Assembly: GCA_044464175.1 (NCBI GenBank)
Contig: JBIQLO010000116.1
Span: forward strand, 1 to 12,299
Direction: 5' to 3'
From: JBIQLO01 sp044464175
GTDB taxonomy: Bacteria > Planctomycetota > Phycisphaerae > Tepidisphaerales > Tepidisphaeraceae
Length of the DNA: 12,299 nucleotides
This document shows positions 1 to 6,485 of this stretch, piece after piece. Position numbers and translations under genes: made by a program. Position 1 is the first letter of the stretch. Every line of letters starts with the position of its first letter. Below the pieces are notes generated by a model. The model was not told the origin of the DNA and searched no databases. It was given only the letters and a program-made list of their open reading frames with translations.

Positions 1-216
1 GAGCCCGTCGAGCACCGGCAGCGGCTGATGCCGCTCCACGCTGAACAGAATCCAATCCTCCAGCGCGCTTTGCAATGACTCGCGGCAACCCTCCAGGGTC
101 GGTTCATTGGCCCAGACCCCCGGACAGTCGGGAATTTCCCCGTAATAGGTGCCGTCGTCGGACAGAATTTCATACCGTGCCCGCCGCATGGCGGCCTGGA
201 TGTATTGCAACAGCAT
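1..216 (-). CDS. HicB-family antitoxin, C-terminus cut by window edge
   Basis: The frame starts at an ATG at 216 and stays open to base 1 (72 codons). The visible protein begins MLLQYIQAAMRRARYEIL and continues with a short beta-rich segment containing GTYYGEIPDCPGVWA (residues 22-36) and then an amphipathic helix (TLEGCRESLQSALEDW). This is the partial-RNase-H fold of HicB antitoxins and related HicB_like proteins: strand, D/E-G-x-Y-x-A/G-x-x-P-x-x-P-G, helix. In the family, HicB neutralises the HicA mRNA interferase and often represses its own operon. AAGGAG-like purines at 224-228 lie 7 nt before the ATG, and TATAAT lies just upstream. The DNA-binding tail and any hicA partner would lie left of base 1, so a solitary HicB cannot be excluded. 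Confidence 0.75.
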   Translation of the reverse strand, partial: MLLQYIQAAMRRARYEILSDDGTYYGEIPDCPGVWANEPTLEGCRESLQSALEDWILFSVERHQPLPVLDGL

Positions 217-223
217 CGGCCGG

Positions 224-228
224 CTCCT
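224..228 (-). promoter_or_regulatory. Ribosome binding site of the hicB-like gene
   Basis: On the minus strand AGGAG sits 7 nt before the ATG at 216. It fixes the start of the antitoxin and is one of the clearest Shine-Dalgarno sites in the window. Confidence 0.7.
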
Positions 229-236
229 TTTTCAAA

Positions 237-265
237 ATTATAGAGTCCGTTTTAATCGGTTCCAC
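237..265 (-). promoter_or_regulatory. Promoter of the hicB-like gene
   Basis: The minus strand has a perfect TATAAT (-10, bases 242-237) and a poor -35 GTGGAA (265-260), 17 bp apart. The predicted transcript start falls about 14 nt before the start codon and leaves room for the AGGAG site. The inverted repeat ACCGCG/CGCGGT (264-269 and 282-287) overlaps the -35 box and could be an operator or the tail of the preceding PKS transcript. The role of the repeat is inferred. Confidence 0.5.
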
Positions 266-310
266 CGCGGATTACTCCCTTCGCGGTCGGCATGACAGCC
301 CGGAGCCCCC

Positions 311-1405
311 CTACAAAAACAGCATCCCCTCGGCCATCAACCCCGGCCCCAGCCCGATCGCCACGCAGGGGGTGGGGGCCTGCCGCCCGATCAGGTCGCG
401 CAGAAGGAACAGGATCGTGGCCGACGACATGTTGCCGTGCCGCCCCAGGATGTCTCGTGCCGGTTGCAGCGCCGGCCCCGGCAGCTCCAGCGCGTCGGCC
501 ACGGCCGACAGGATTTTCGGCCCGCCCGGATGGATCGCCCAACTGGCAATGTCCCCCACCGCCATCCCATGCCGCCGAAGCCACCCGTCGCACCAGGGGC
601 GCAGGTGCCGGCGCACCAGGTCCGGCACGGCCGGCGACAGGCCCATCTCAAATCCGTGGTCGCCGATCACCCAGGTCATGTCCGCCAGCGTGTCGGGCAG
701 GAGGCAACTGCCCGTGTCGCGCAAGCGCCATTGTCCCTCCTGCCCCTCCCCGCGCCCCAGCACGGCCGCCGCCGCCCCGTCGGCAAAGAGGGCGTTGGCG
801 ATCAGCTTGTCCGTCCGCCACCCATAGGCGAAATGCAGCGTGCACAGTTCCACGCAGCAGACCAGCACCTTGGCCGAGGCATCGGCCAGGACCGCATCGC
901 GCGCCGCTCCCAGCGCGTTGAAGGCCGCATGGCACCCCATGAACCCGATCTGCACCCGCCGCACCTGCGGCGAGAGGCCCAGCCGCCCGATCAGGGCCGC
1001 ATCCAGCCCGGGAGCGAAAAACCCCGTGCAGGAGACGGTGATCAAATGGGTGATCTCCCCCGCCTTGGTGCGGGCATGGTCCAGCGCGGCCGTGGCCGCC
1101 GCCTGGGCCAGCGGCGGCGCTTCGGCGGCGTAGCGCGCTATGCGCTGGGCCGTCGTCGGACCGGCATCCCCCTCCTGCTCAGGCGCGGGATAAAACGCTT
1201 GGAGGGCCCCCAGCGGGTCCGCCTGCCCCCGCACCAGCACCGATCCCCGACGCTCGATCCCGCTGCGCAGGAAGACCCGCTGGAGCCACGCCTCCTGCTG
1301 GGGTGTCTGACACGCCATCGCCGCCGCCAGACGCGCGGCCTGCCCCTGCGGCACCCCCGGTGGCGTCGCCGTGCCGATCCCCAGCAATGTGGCGGCCTGC
1401 GTCAT
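311..1405 (-). CDS. Type III polyketide synthase (chalcone/stilbene synthase-like)
   Basis: The 364-residue protein is close to the usual 350-390 of type III PKSs. These homodimeric ketosynthases extend an acyl-CoA starter with malonyl-CoA and cyclise the chain. The full catalytic triad is visible: Cys158 in GFMGCHAAFNAL, His292 in WAIHPGGPKIL and Asn325 in GRHGNMSSAT. The C-terminal GLGPGL (351-356) matches the family's GFGPG loop, and LITVSCTGFFAPGLD (121-135) is also typical. In place of the plant GC-F/Y-A-G-G it has GCHAAFN, as in bacterial alkylresorcinol/pyrone synthases. The ATG overlaps the stop of the FAD gene (ATGA, 1402-1405). AAGGAG at 1410-1415 lies only 4 nt before it, so translational coupling is likely. 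Starter and product cannot be deduced. It is the last gene of the cluster; the 94 bp to hicB show no strong terminator. Confidence 0.93.
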   Translation of the reverse strand: MTQAATLLGIGTATPPGVPQGQAARLAAAMACQTPQQEAWLQRVFLRSGIERRGSVLVRGQADPLGALQAFYPAPEQEGDAGPTTAQRIARYAAEAPPLAQAAATAALDHARTKAGEITHLITVSCTGFFAPGLDAALIGRLGLSPQVRRVQIGFMGCHAAFNALGAARDAVLADASAKVLVCCVELCTLHFAYGWRTDKLIANALFADGAAAAVLGRGEGQEGQWRLRDTGSCLLPDTLADMTWVIGDHGFEMGLSPAVPDLVRRHLRPWCDGWLRRHGMAVGDIASWAIHPGGPKILSAVADALELPGPALQPARDILGRHGNMSSATILFLLRDLIGRQAPTPCVAIGLGPGLMAEGMLFL

Positions 1406-2547
1406 CCCGCTCCTTCCCCTGTAGGCGGGGTCGCCAACCCCGCTGCGGCCTCAACGAGGCCGCCTACAGTCGCCCGGCTCAGATACGCCCCGGCCGCCGG
1501 AATCGCCCGCCCCAGCGCCATCCCCATCCCGGCCAGCGGCGGATGATGCATCATCGGGCGCAGCCAGCGGCACCAGCGCTGCCGGCGCTCGATCCTCCTC
1601 CGATGCCGCCGTTTCCACCGCCGCGGCAATTCCGTGGTCCATCCCTCCGCCAGCAAACCCGCCGCCTCCATCGCCCCCAGAATCGCCCACGCCATTCCCT
1701 CCCCGGTAAACGGCTCGACATATCCGCAGGCATCCCCCACGGCCAGCACGCGCTTGTCCCCCAGCCGCCGGCGCCGGCGCGTCAGTCGGCCGGTGGCGAT
1801 GAAATGCCGCTCGCCCTCCATTACGTGGCGGTCGTCTGGGCTCAGAATCCGCCGGATCAGTCGCTCCGGCCCGCCACTGCCCCGGCAGGCGGCCGGGTCC
1901 AGCGCTGCCGCCAGGTGCACCCGCCCATCGCCCAGCCTCACCCGTCCGACATATCCGCCCCTCCCCACATCCATTCGAATCGTCCCCGCGGGCAGATCCC
2001 CCGCCCCCGTCGTGCCAACGCCGATCCACGACCGCCCGCCCACCCGCCACGCCGCCCATGGCTCCTCTTTCAGCAGCGTTCCGTTGATCCCATCGCACGC
2101 CAGCACCACCCCCGCCCGAACGACCTGCATCCGCTCCCCTAAGCCCAACGCCACGCGCCGGAGCCCGCTGTCGGACGTTGGCAACAGCCTGGCCGACACG
2201 CCGCTGCGGAAGGCGCAACCCCGGTTCATCGCCTCCCCCACCAGCGCGGCGTCGAACTGCGCCCGATCCACCGCCACCCCGCCCGGCACATCCATCACCA
2301 GCGATCGCCGCCCGACCCGCCACAGGGCCCGCTCAATCCCCGCTCCCCCGCGCAAGGCTCCCCCCAGTCCGATCCGCTGAAGCAACCCCACCGCCAGCGC
2401 ATTGAGACACCCCCCGCAGGTCTTATCACGCGGCCAGCGGCTGCGCTCCACCAGCAGCACGCGCTGCCCTCGCGCCGCCAGCAGGGCTGACGCCACGCTC
2501 CCGGCCGGGCCCGCACCGACGACGATGACATCCCAGTCCGTTTGCAT
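1402..2547 (-). CDS. FAD-dependent oxidoreductase, geranylgeranyl reductase family
   Basis: The 381-residue flavoprotein has an N-terminal Rossmann motif VVGAGPAGS (9-17), an LLVERSRWPRDKTCGG block (31-46, with the family PRDKxCGG at 39-46), and the second FAD motif GDACGYVEPFTGEGM (271-285). This is the geranylgeranyl-reductase / PHBH-like monooxygenase superfamily, members of which often sit beside bacterial type III PKSs as ring hydroxylases or reductases. I chose M40 of the longer frame (ATG at 2547) because GAGPAG then falls at residue 11 and because the upstream extension would translate an intergenic palindrome. No good ribosome site precedes it. The last ~20 residues (VGGLVEAAAGLATPPTG) are encoded by another copy of that palindrome, so the tail is probably non-native. 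A basic stretch (RRWKRRHRRRIERRQRW) lies near residues 309-325. Confidence 0.85.
   Translation of the reverse strand: MQTDWDVIVVGAGPAGSVASALLAARGQRVLLVERSRWPRDKTCGGCLNALAVGLLQRIGLGGALRGGAGIERALWRVGRRSLVMDVPGGVAVDRAQFDAALVGEAMNRGCAFRSGVSARLLPTSDSGLRRVALGLGERMQVVRAGVVLACDGINGTLLKEEPWAAWRVGGRSWIGVGTTGAGDLPAGTIRMDVGRGGYVGRVRLGDGRVHLAAALDPAACRGSGGPERLIRRILSPDDRHVMEGERHFIATGRLTRRRRRLGDKRVLAVGDACGYVEPFTGEGMAWAILGAMEAAGLLAEGWTTELPRRWKRRHRRRIERRQRWCRWLRPMMHHPPLAGMGMALGRAIPAAGAYLSRATVGGLVEAAAGLATPPTGEGAG
1410..1415 (-). promoter_or_regulatory. Ribosome binding site of the PKS gene inside the FAD gene
   Basis: AAGGAG on the minus strand lies 4 nt before the PKS ATG, within the last codons of the FAD oxidoreductase gene and just after the palindrome at 1419-1469. 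The spacing is short, which fits re-initiation at the ATGA overlap. Confidence 0.6.
1419..1469. repeat. CTGTAG palindrome copy 1 (within the 3' end of the FAD gene)
   Basis: The ends CTGTAGGCGG and CCGCCTACAG are a perfect 10-bp inverted repeat. Inside are two smaller hairpins, GGGGT-cgcca-ACCCC and GCGGCCTC-aac-GAGGCCGC. The single strand can therefore fold as a three-way junction. The element is fully translated on the minus strand, in the frame that reads GTA-GGC rather than the TAG stop. Confidence 0.85.
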
Positions 2548-2577
2548 GACGTGCGCGCTGGACAATCCATCCCCCCC

Positions 2578-2626
2578 GTAGGCGGCCTCGTCGAGGCCGC
2601 AGTGCGGGGTCACCGACCCCGCCTGC
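2578..2626. repeat. CTGTAG palindrome copy 2 (methyltransferase/FAD gap)
   Basis: The same element in inverted orientation with eroded ends (GTAGGCGG...CCGCCTGC). The hairpins GGCCTC-gt-cGAGGCC and GGGGTC-acc-GACCCC appear in the opposite order to copy 1. It fills the middle of the 100-bp gap before the FAD oxidoreductase start. Confidence 0.75.
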
Positions 2627-2647
2627 AAGAGAGCCGCAATTCGTGGT

Positions 2648-3379
2648 TCAACGACCCCGCCCACAGGCCCACGTTATCAGCATTCGCAGCGGGTGACAGC
2701 GCTGGATATGGGCTCCGCCCAGTCCGGCGCGGCCGGCCAGCGCGCGCATCTCCCGAATCGTCCAGGCCGCCCGCACGCTGGCCGGACCGTCGTGATGGAC
2801 GATCGGGCTGCGGCTGAGTAACCGGCACCCCACCCACGCCGCCACCCACCCCGGCCGGGAGCGCTGCAGGTCGCTGATAAGCACCCCCCGCCCCGCCATT
2901 CGGTCCAACCGCCCCAACACCGCCGACACCGCCTCCTCATCCGCCAGATGATGCAGAAAGAGGCTGTTGGTCACCACATCCACCCCACCGCCCGCCACCA
3001 CCGGCCCGTCCGTCACGTCCGCCACGATCCCCCGGCAGCGGACGCCCGCCTGCCGCGCGGCCTCCAGAGCCATCCGCACCGCCGCTTCGCTCCGGTCCAT
3101 CAGGATCAGCTCCACCATCACCCCCGCCCGATGCGCCCGCTGCGCCAGCTCGATGGGCACATCCCCGCCCCCGCACGCCACATCCAGCAGCGTCAGATGG
3201 TCCAATCCCTCCTCCCGCGCCAGCTTCAAGAGGGGCGCCAGCAGATGGGCGGCCGTGCCCGATGTGCGGTTGATCCGGCGCAGCCCCGCCAACGCCGCCT
3301 GATGGGCGGCCGGGTCCAGCCCCGGCCCATCCATAATTTCCCCGCTCACCCGGCGGCGGTTCAGCCAGAAGTCGATCAT
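2648..3379 (-). CDS. Class I SAM-dependent methyltransferase (PKS cluster)
   Basis: A 243-residue Rossmann methyltransferase. The SAM-binding motif I is TLLDVACGGGD (63-73), the acidic residue ending strand 2 is Asp95 (LILMDRS), ADVTD at 110-114 fits motif post-II, and NSLFLHHLAD (128-137) fits motif IV/V of UbiE-like O/C-methyltransferases. The N-terminal DGPGLDPAAH...ALAGLRRINRTS block precedes the catalytic fold. It probably methylates a polyketide hydroxyl or ring carbon; this is inferred from the neighbouring PKS and FAD genes. An in-frame ATG at 3427 would add 16 residues, but a TATAAT lies between the two ATGs and a strong hairpin (3434-3455) sits directly upstream of the longer start. 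Neither start has a Shine-Dalgarno site. Confidence 0.85.
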   Translation of the reverse strand: MIDFWLNRRRVSGEIMDGPGLDPAAHQAALAGLRRINRTSGTAAHLLAPLLKLAREEGLDHLTLLDVACGGGDVPIELAQRAHRAGVMVELILMDRSEAAVRMALEAARQAGVRCRGIVADVTDGPVVAGGGVDVVTNSLFLHHLADEEAVSAVLGRLDRMAGRGVLISDLQRSRPGWVAAWVGCRLLSRSPIVHHDGPASVRAAWTIREMRALAGRAGLGGAHIQRCHPLRMLITWACGRGR

Positions 3380-3389
3380 GTCGGCAGGG

Positions 3390-3395
3390 ATTATA
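3390..3395 (-). promoter_or_regulatory. -10 box of a possible leaderless promoter for the methyltransferase
   Basis: The minus strand has a perfect TATAAT, preceded by TG, with 10 nt to the ATG at 3379. No convincing -35 is visible (TGAACG at 19 bp is weak). If used, the transcript would begin within a few bases of the start codon, which fits the missing ribosome binding site. Confidence 0.4.
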
Positions 3396-3433
3396 CAGAC
3401 AGGCTTGTCGTAACCGTTCAGTCGCATGCAGTA

Positions 3434-3455
3434 CCGCCAGTGCCCTCACTGGCGG
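3434..3455. repeat. Perfect 9-bp hairpin upstream of the methyltransferase
   Basis: CCGCCAGTG and CACTGGCGG flank a CCCT loop. There is no U-tract on either side, so it is not a classical terminator. It is followed by GGGACAGGCTTCCAGCC, which looks like half of another hairpin-forming repeat interrupted just before palindrome copy 3. Confidence 0.65.
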
Positions 3456-3482
3456 AATCGTGGGACAGGCTTCCAGCCGCCT

Positions 3483-3535
3483 CTGTAGGCGATCTTTGTT
3501 GAAGATCGCCACGGCCTCAACGAGGCCGTCTACAG
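3483..3535. repeat. CTGTAG palindrome copy 3 (C45/methyltransferase gap), variant hairpin
   Basis: The ends CTGTAG...CTACAG and the hairpin ACGGCCTC-aac-GAGGCCGT are as in the other copies. The first hairpin is GCGATCTT-tgttg-AAGATCGC instead of the usual GGGGTC/GACCCC. Both arms differ, yet pairing is preserved. Confidence 0.8.
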
Positions 3536-3578
3536 GTGAGGACTGAAAGGTTACGGCTTGTCCGCATCCTTTTTTGTC

Positions 3579-4664
3579 TCACAGCGTCGCTGTCCGCCAG
3601 ATCCCCAGGTGCGCCGGCCCGCGGCAGGCATGGATCTGGCCGGTCTGGGGCCGCATGATGACGCAGGCGTTGGTGGTGATGTGGTTGGGCGGCAGGTCAT
3701 GGCGGCAGATGGCATTGTCGCCGCCGTCGTGATCGGAAAAGAGTGCTTTGACTGTCGCCACATCCACCCGGTCGGCCGCCGCCAGCAGTTGCCCCACCCG
3801 CCGCTGCCGGCAGGTCGTCGATTCGGTGGTCGCCGGAATTTCCATCGCCGACACCTCGGGCGAGAGGGCATGGTTGCAATGCACCAGCGCCCCCTCGCGC
3901 GGGCGCAGTTGCGCGCACCGGGTCGCGCTGCACTCCAGACCCACTCCCTCCCCCGTGGCGTCGGCCAGATAGTAATAGTGGGCCGCGCTGCGCGGCGCCT
4001 CGCGCACAGCCGCCACCGCCTCGGCCAGCGTGCGGCTGCGAATCGCCCGATGCAGCACCGACAAATACTGCACCCCCAACCGGGCGTCCGTCGTGCGCAG
4101 GTTCGTGTTTCCGACGGCGATCCCCTCGCTGCTGAGCCCAATGAGTGTCAGACACCCCGTCAGCGTCAAACTCCAGGTTTCAGGCCCCCCATCGGTGGGG
4201 CGGCGATGCACGAAGCGCACAAACGGCAGATTGTCGGTCATCAAATCCCAGGTCTGCCCGACCAGCGTCTGCCCATCGCCCGTGCGCTGGCCCGTCACGA
4301 TCAGCGATGAGCACCCGCCCCCGGCCGCCAGCAGGTCGCGGAAATCGGTCAGCCCCTGCGTGATGTACAGCTGCTGCGGCGAGAGCCCCGCCCCCCGCGC
4401 GATCCCGCAAAACTCCTCATACCCGCCCGGATCGTATGCCTGGGTGATGGCCAGGCACTTGTGGGCAATTCCCAGCGCCTGGTCGGTGTCAAAGCGCTGT
4501 CCCTCGGCCCGGGCGAAGGTCAGCGCCGCCCGCAGCCGCCGCTCATAGAGCTGGCGCGTCTCGGCCCGCGTCGCCTCGCCAAACTGCTCCCCCATGTCGG
4601 CCATCCCGCCGTGCAGTTCCACCACCGCCAGCTCCAGCGGCTCATCTCCAAAGGGATCGCTCAT
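3579..4664 (-). CDS. C45-family Ntn-hydrolase (acyl-CoA:6-APA acyltransferase-like)
   Basis: The 361-residue protein resembles the C45 / penicillin acyltransferase-like Ntn-hydrolases. These self-cleave before a cysteine that becomes the N-terminal nucleophile, and they hydrolyse or transfer amide-linked acyl groups. The likely autoprocessing site is AAGGGCSSLIV, with Cys118 as nucleophile. GQTLVGQTWDLM (131-142) follows, in the place of the family's G-x-T-x-x-G-R/Q-N-x-D segment. Later landmarks are GLSSEGIAVGNTNL, ALVHCNHAL and the C-terminal NACVIMRPQTGQIHACRG, which is typical of the last strands. GGGAG (4671-4675) lies 6 nt before the ATG and supports this start. It lies between the exporter and the methyltransferase on the same strand and may process or acylate the cluster's product, but the substrate is unknown and a housekeeping amidase role is equally possible. 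Confidence 0.8.
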   Translation of the reverse strand: MSDPFGDEPLELAVVELHGGMADMGEQFGEATRAETRQLYERRLRAALTFARAEGQRFDTDQALGIAHKCLAITQAYDPGGYEEFCGIARGAGLSPQQLYITQGLTDFRDLLAAGGGCSSLIVTGQRTGDGQTLVGQTWDLMTDNLPFVRFVHRRPTDGGPETWSLTLTGCLTLIGLSSEGIAVGNTNLRTTDARLGVQYLSVLHRAIRSRTLAEAVAAVREAPRSAAHYYYLADATGEGVGLECSATRCAQLRPREGALVHCNHALSPEVSAMEIPATTESTTCRQRRVGQLLAAADRVDVATVKALFSDHDGGDNAICRHDLPPNHITTNACVIMRPQTGQIHACRGPAHLGIWRTATL

Positions 4665-4705
4665 GTCCGGCTCCCGCTAAATGATCCTCAATCGGCGCGC
4701 TTCCC

Positions 4706-4750
4706 TGACCCCGCGCGGCTCTGTAGGCGGGGTCATTGACCCCGCGCGGC
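4706..4750. repeat. 14-bp direct repeat from a partial palindrome duplication
   Basis: TGACCCCGCGCGGC occurs at 4706-4719 and again at 4737-4750, the second time inside palindrome copy 4. This looks like the remains of a tandem, truncated copy of the element. Confidence 0.6.
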
Positions 4751-4770
4751 CTGAACGAGGCCGCCTACAC
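4721..4770. repeat. CTGTAG palindrome copy 4 (MFS/C45 gap)
   Basis: CTGTAGGCGG and CCGCCTACA pair as an outer stem. The inner hairpins are CGGGGTC-att-GACCCCG and GCGGCCT-gaacg-AGGCCGC. It occupies nearly half of the 115-bp gap between the exporter stop and the C45 start. Confidence 0.85.
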
Positions 4771-4779
4771 AGACCCATT

Positions 4780-6195
4780 CTACCCCGCCGCCGCCTCGCT
4801 CGCTTCCACCTCGGCCGGGCGGGCGTCGGCCAGGGACCCGAACCGCCGCACCTGCGGGAAGAGCCAGGCGATGCACAACACCGTGGCGATCGTGCCGATC
4901 CCCCCAAAGACCACCGACCCCACCGCCCCCCACAGCCACGCCGTCAGCCCGCTTTCGAGCCCCCCGATCTGGTTGGAGGCGCCGATGAAGATGTTGTTGA
5001 CGGCCGACACCCGCCCGCGCATGGAATCGGGCGTCAGCACCTGCACCAGCGTGTGGCGGACAACGACGGAGATGTTGTCAAACGCCCCGATCAGGAAAAT
5101 CATCAGGAACGAGAGCCAGTACCACTTGCTCAGCCCGAAGATGATCGTGGCCAGCCCGAAAAAGCCCACGGCGATCAGCATCGCCCGCCCGGCGTGCTTC
5201 ATCGGCGGCAGGTGCGCCATCAGGATCGCCATGGTGAAGGCCCCGATCGCCTCGGCCGCCCGCAGCCACCCGAATCCCACCGCCCCCACGTGCAGAATGT
5301 CGGTGGCGAAGATCGGCATCAGATAAACCGCCCCGCCCAGCAGCACCGCGAAGAGGTCGAGCGTCAGGGTCGCCAGGATGATTTTGTTCTTGCCCACGAA
5401 CCGAATCCCCCCCGACAGCCGCCGCAGCGGCGGCTCCTTGCGCTCGCGCTGGTCCGGCGGTTCGGCGAATTGCGGGCGGGGCATCTTCCAGACCATCACC
5501 AGAAATACCAGCTTGGTCAGGGCATCCGCCCCATAACACAGCTCCAATCCGCCGGAGATTTTCAAACTCAACCAGATCAGCAATCCCCCCAGCGCCGGGC
5601 CCACCATCGACGCCACCTGAAAGACCGAGGCGTTCCACGTCGCCGCGTTGGAATAAATCTTCAGCGGCACCAGTTGCGGCACCAGCGCGCTGCGGGCCGG
5701 CTGCCCGACCGCCAGAAACCCCGCCTGAAGCAGTAGCACCAGGTAGATCCACGGAATGCTCCCCGGCCGATATGACAGCCACGCCAGAATGGCCGCGCAC
5801 AGGCCCGCAAAAAGCGAGGTGACCTGGATCAGATGCCGCCGGTCAAACGTGTCGGCCAGCACGCCCGCCGGCAACGCCAGCAAAATGATCGGAATCGCCT
5901 GAATTCCGGCCACCCACCCCAGCGCCAGCCGCGCCTGTGACACATCCACCACCTTCAGCCGCTCGTAAATCTCCCACCCGATGGCCGTGGCGGTGATCTG
6001 TCCGCCAATGACCGCCGCCATCCACCCCACCGAGAACCAGACATACGAGGGATAGCGCAGCGCCGCATACGGATCGTGCCCGCCCACCCCCTCCTGGCGC
6101 AACTGCGGCGCCGTCGGCTCGGCCGAGGCGGGGCGCTCCTCATCGGGCACTTCATACGCGGGCAATGAATCGGAAGGATCGGGGGTGTCGCTCAT
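4780..6195 (-). CDS. MFS exporter, MFS_3 (EntS-like) family
   Basis: A 471-residue major facilitator protein. A ~50-residue hydrophilic N-terminus precedes about 12 hydrophobic segments. MFS motif A is GVLADTFDRRH (111-121), VGQPARSALVPQLV (163-176) fits the end of TM5, and the second half has LTPDSMRGRVSAVNN (387-401). These are hallmarks of the transmembrane-secretion-effector group that includes the enterobactin exporter EntS. It probably exports a small molecule by proton antiport; given the neighbours, that may be the PKS product. I chose the ATG at 6195 over one 24 codons upstream because the longer N-terminus is low-complexity intergenic translation. There is no ribosome binding site, but the ATG overlaps the stop of an upstream open frame (ATGA, 6192-6195). 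It is the first conventional gene of the five-gene cluster. Confidence 0.88.
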   Translation of the reverse strand: MSDTPDPSDSLPAYEVPDEERPASAEPTAPQLRQEGVGGHDPYAALRYPSYVWFSVGWMAAVIGGQITATAIGWEIYERLKVVDVSQARLALGWVAGIQAIPIILLALPAGVLADTFDRRHLIQVTSLFAGLCAAILAWLSYRPGSIPWIYLVLLLQAGFLAVGQPARSALVPQLVPLKIYSNAATWNASVFQVASMVGPALGGLLIWLSLKISGGLELCYGADALTKLVFLVMVWKMPRPQFAEPPDQRERKEPPLRRLSGGIRFVGKNKIILATLTLDLFAVLLGGAVYLMPIFATDILHVGAVGFGWLRAAEAIGAFTMAILMAHLPPMKHAGRAMLIAVGFFGLATIIFGLSKWYWLSFLMIFLIGAFDNISVVVRHTLVQVLTPDSMRGRVSAVNNIFIGASNQIGGLESGLTAWLWGAVGSVVFGGIGTIATVLCIAWLFPQVRRFGSLADARPAEVEASEAAAG

Positions 6196-6485
6196 GGGTG
6201 CTGGGGGGCCACTGTAGCATCGCCGGCGGCGATTGGCCACTGGTGGGTGGATATCACCCAATCCCATAGAGACGATGGAAGAGGGAAAAATGGGTTTGTT
6301 TGGAAATGGGGAATTTTGGGTTCGCCGGGGGCGGAACGCTGATTTCGATGTGCCAACGCGGTTTTAAGGCGAGTTGGGCGCGGCTCCGATTGGGCTCGTT
6401 CGTTGGGAAGGGGCCGAATTCCGGGGTGGAACCAGGCGGGGTTCCGGCAGAGGAATGGGAGCGAAAGATGAGGGTATTGGAGCAT
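6192..6485 (-). other. Possible 97-codon leader open frame in front of the MFS gene
   Basis: The frame begins at an ATG 5 nt after a TATATT -10 box and ends in TGA overlapping the MFS ATG by 4 nt. The product would be MLQYPHLSLPFLCRNPAW and onward, rich in Pro, Arg and Asn/Ser-Glu-Pro, with no recognisable domain. The frame also stays open 64 codons upstream of this ATG, and C-rich DNA rarely forms stops on this strand, so chance is a serious alternative. In favour are the promoter placement, the ATGA overlap with a gene that has no ribosome site, and a similar arrangement in the second element at 12009-12299. Confidence 0.2.

Noticed and set aside
75..1546. Long plus-strand open frames opposite the PKS gene
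   Set aside because: They are antisense shadows: Arg/Pro-rich, no domain, no ribosome site, while the opposite strand has an intact catalytic triad.
2548..2664. 39-residue N-terminal extension of the FAD oxidoreductase
   Set aside because: It would translate intergenic palindrome copy 2 and overlap the methyltransferase 3' end, and it places the FAD motif unusually deep.
1419..4770. CRISPR array made of the repeated palindromes
   Set aside because: The copies are hundreds of bases to more than 1 kb apart, vary in sequence and orientation, have genes rather than uniform spacers between them, and no cas gene is present.
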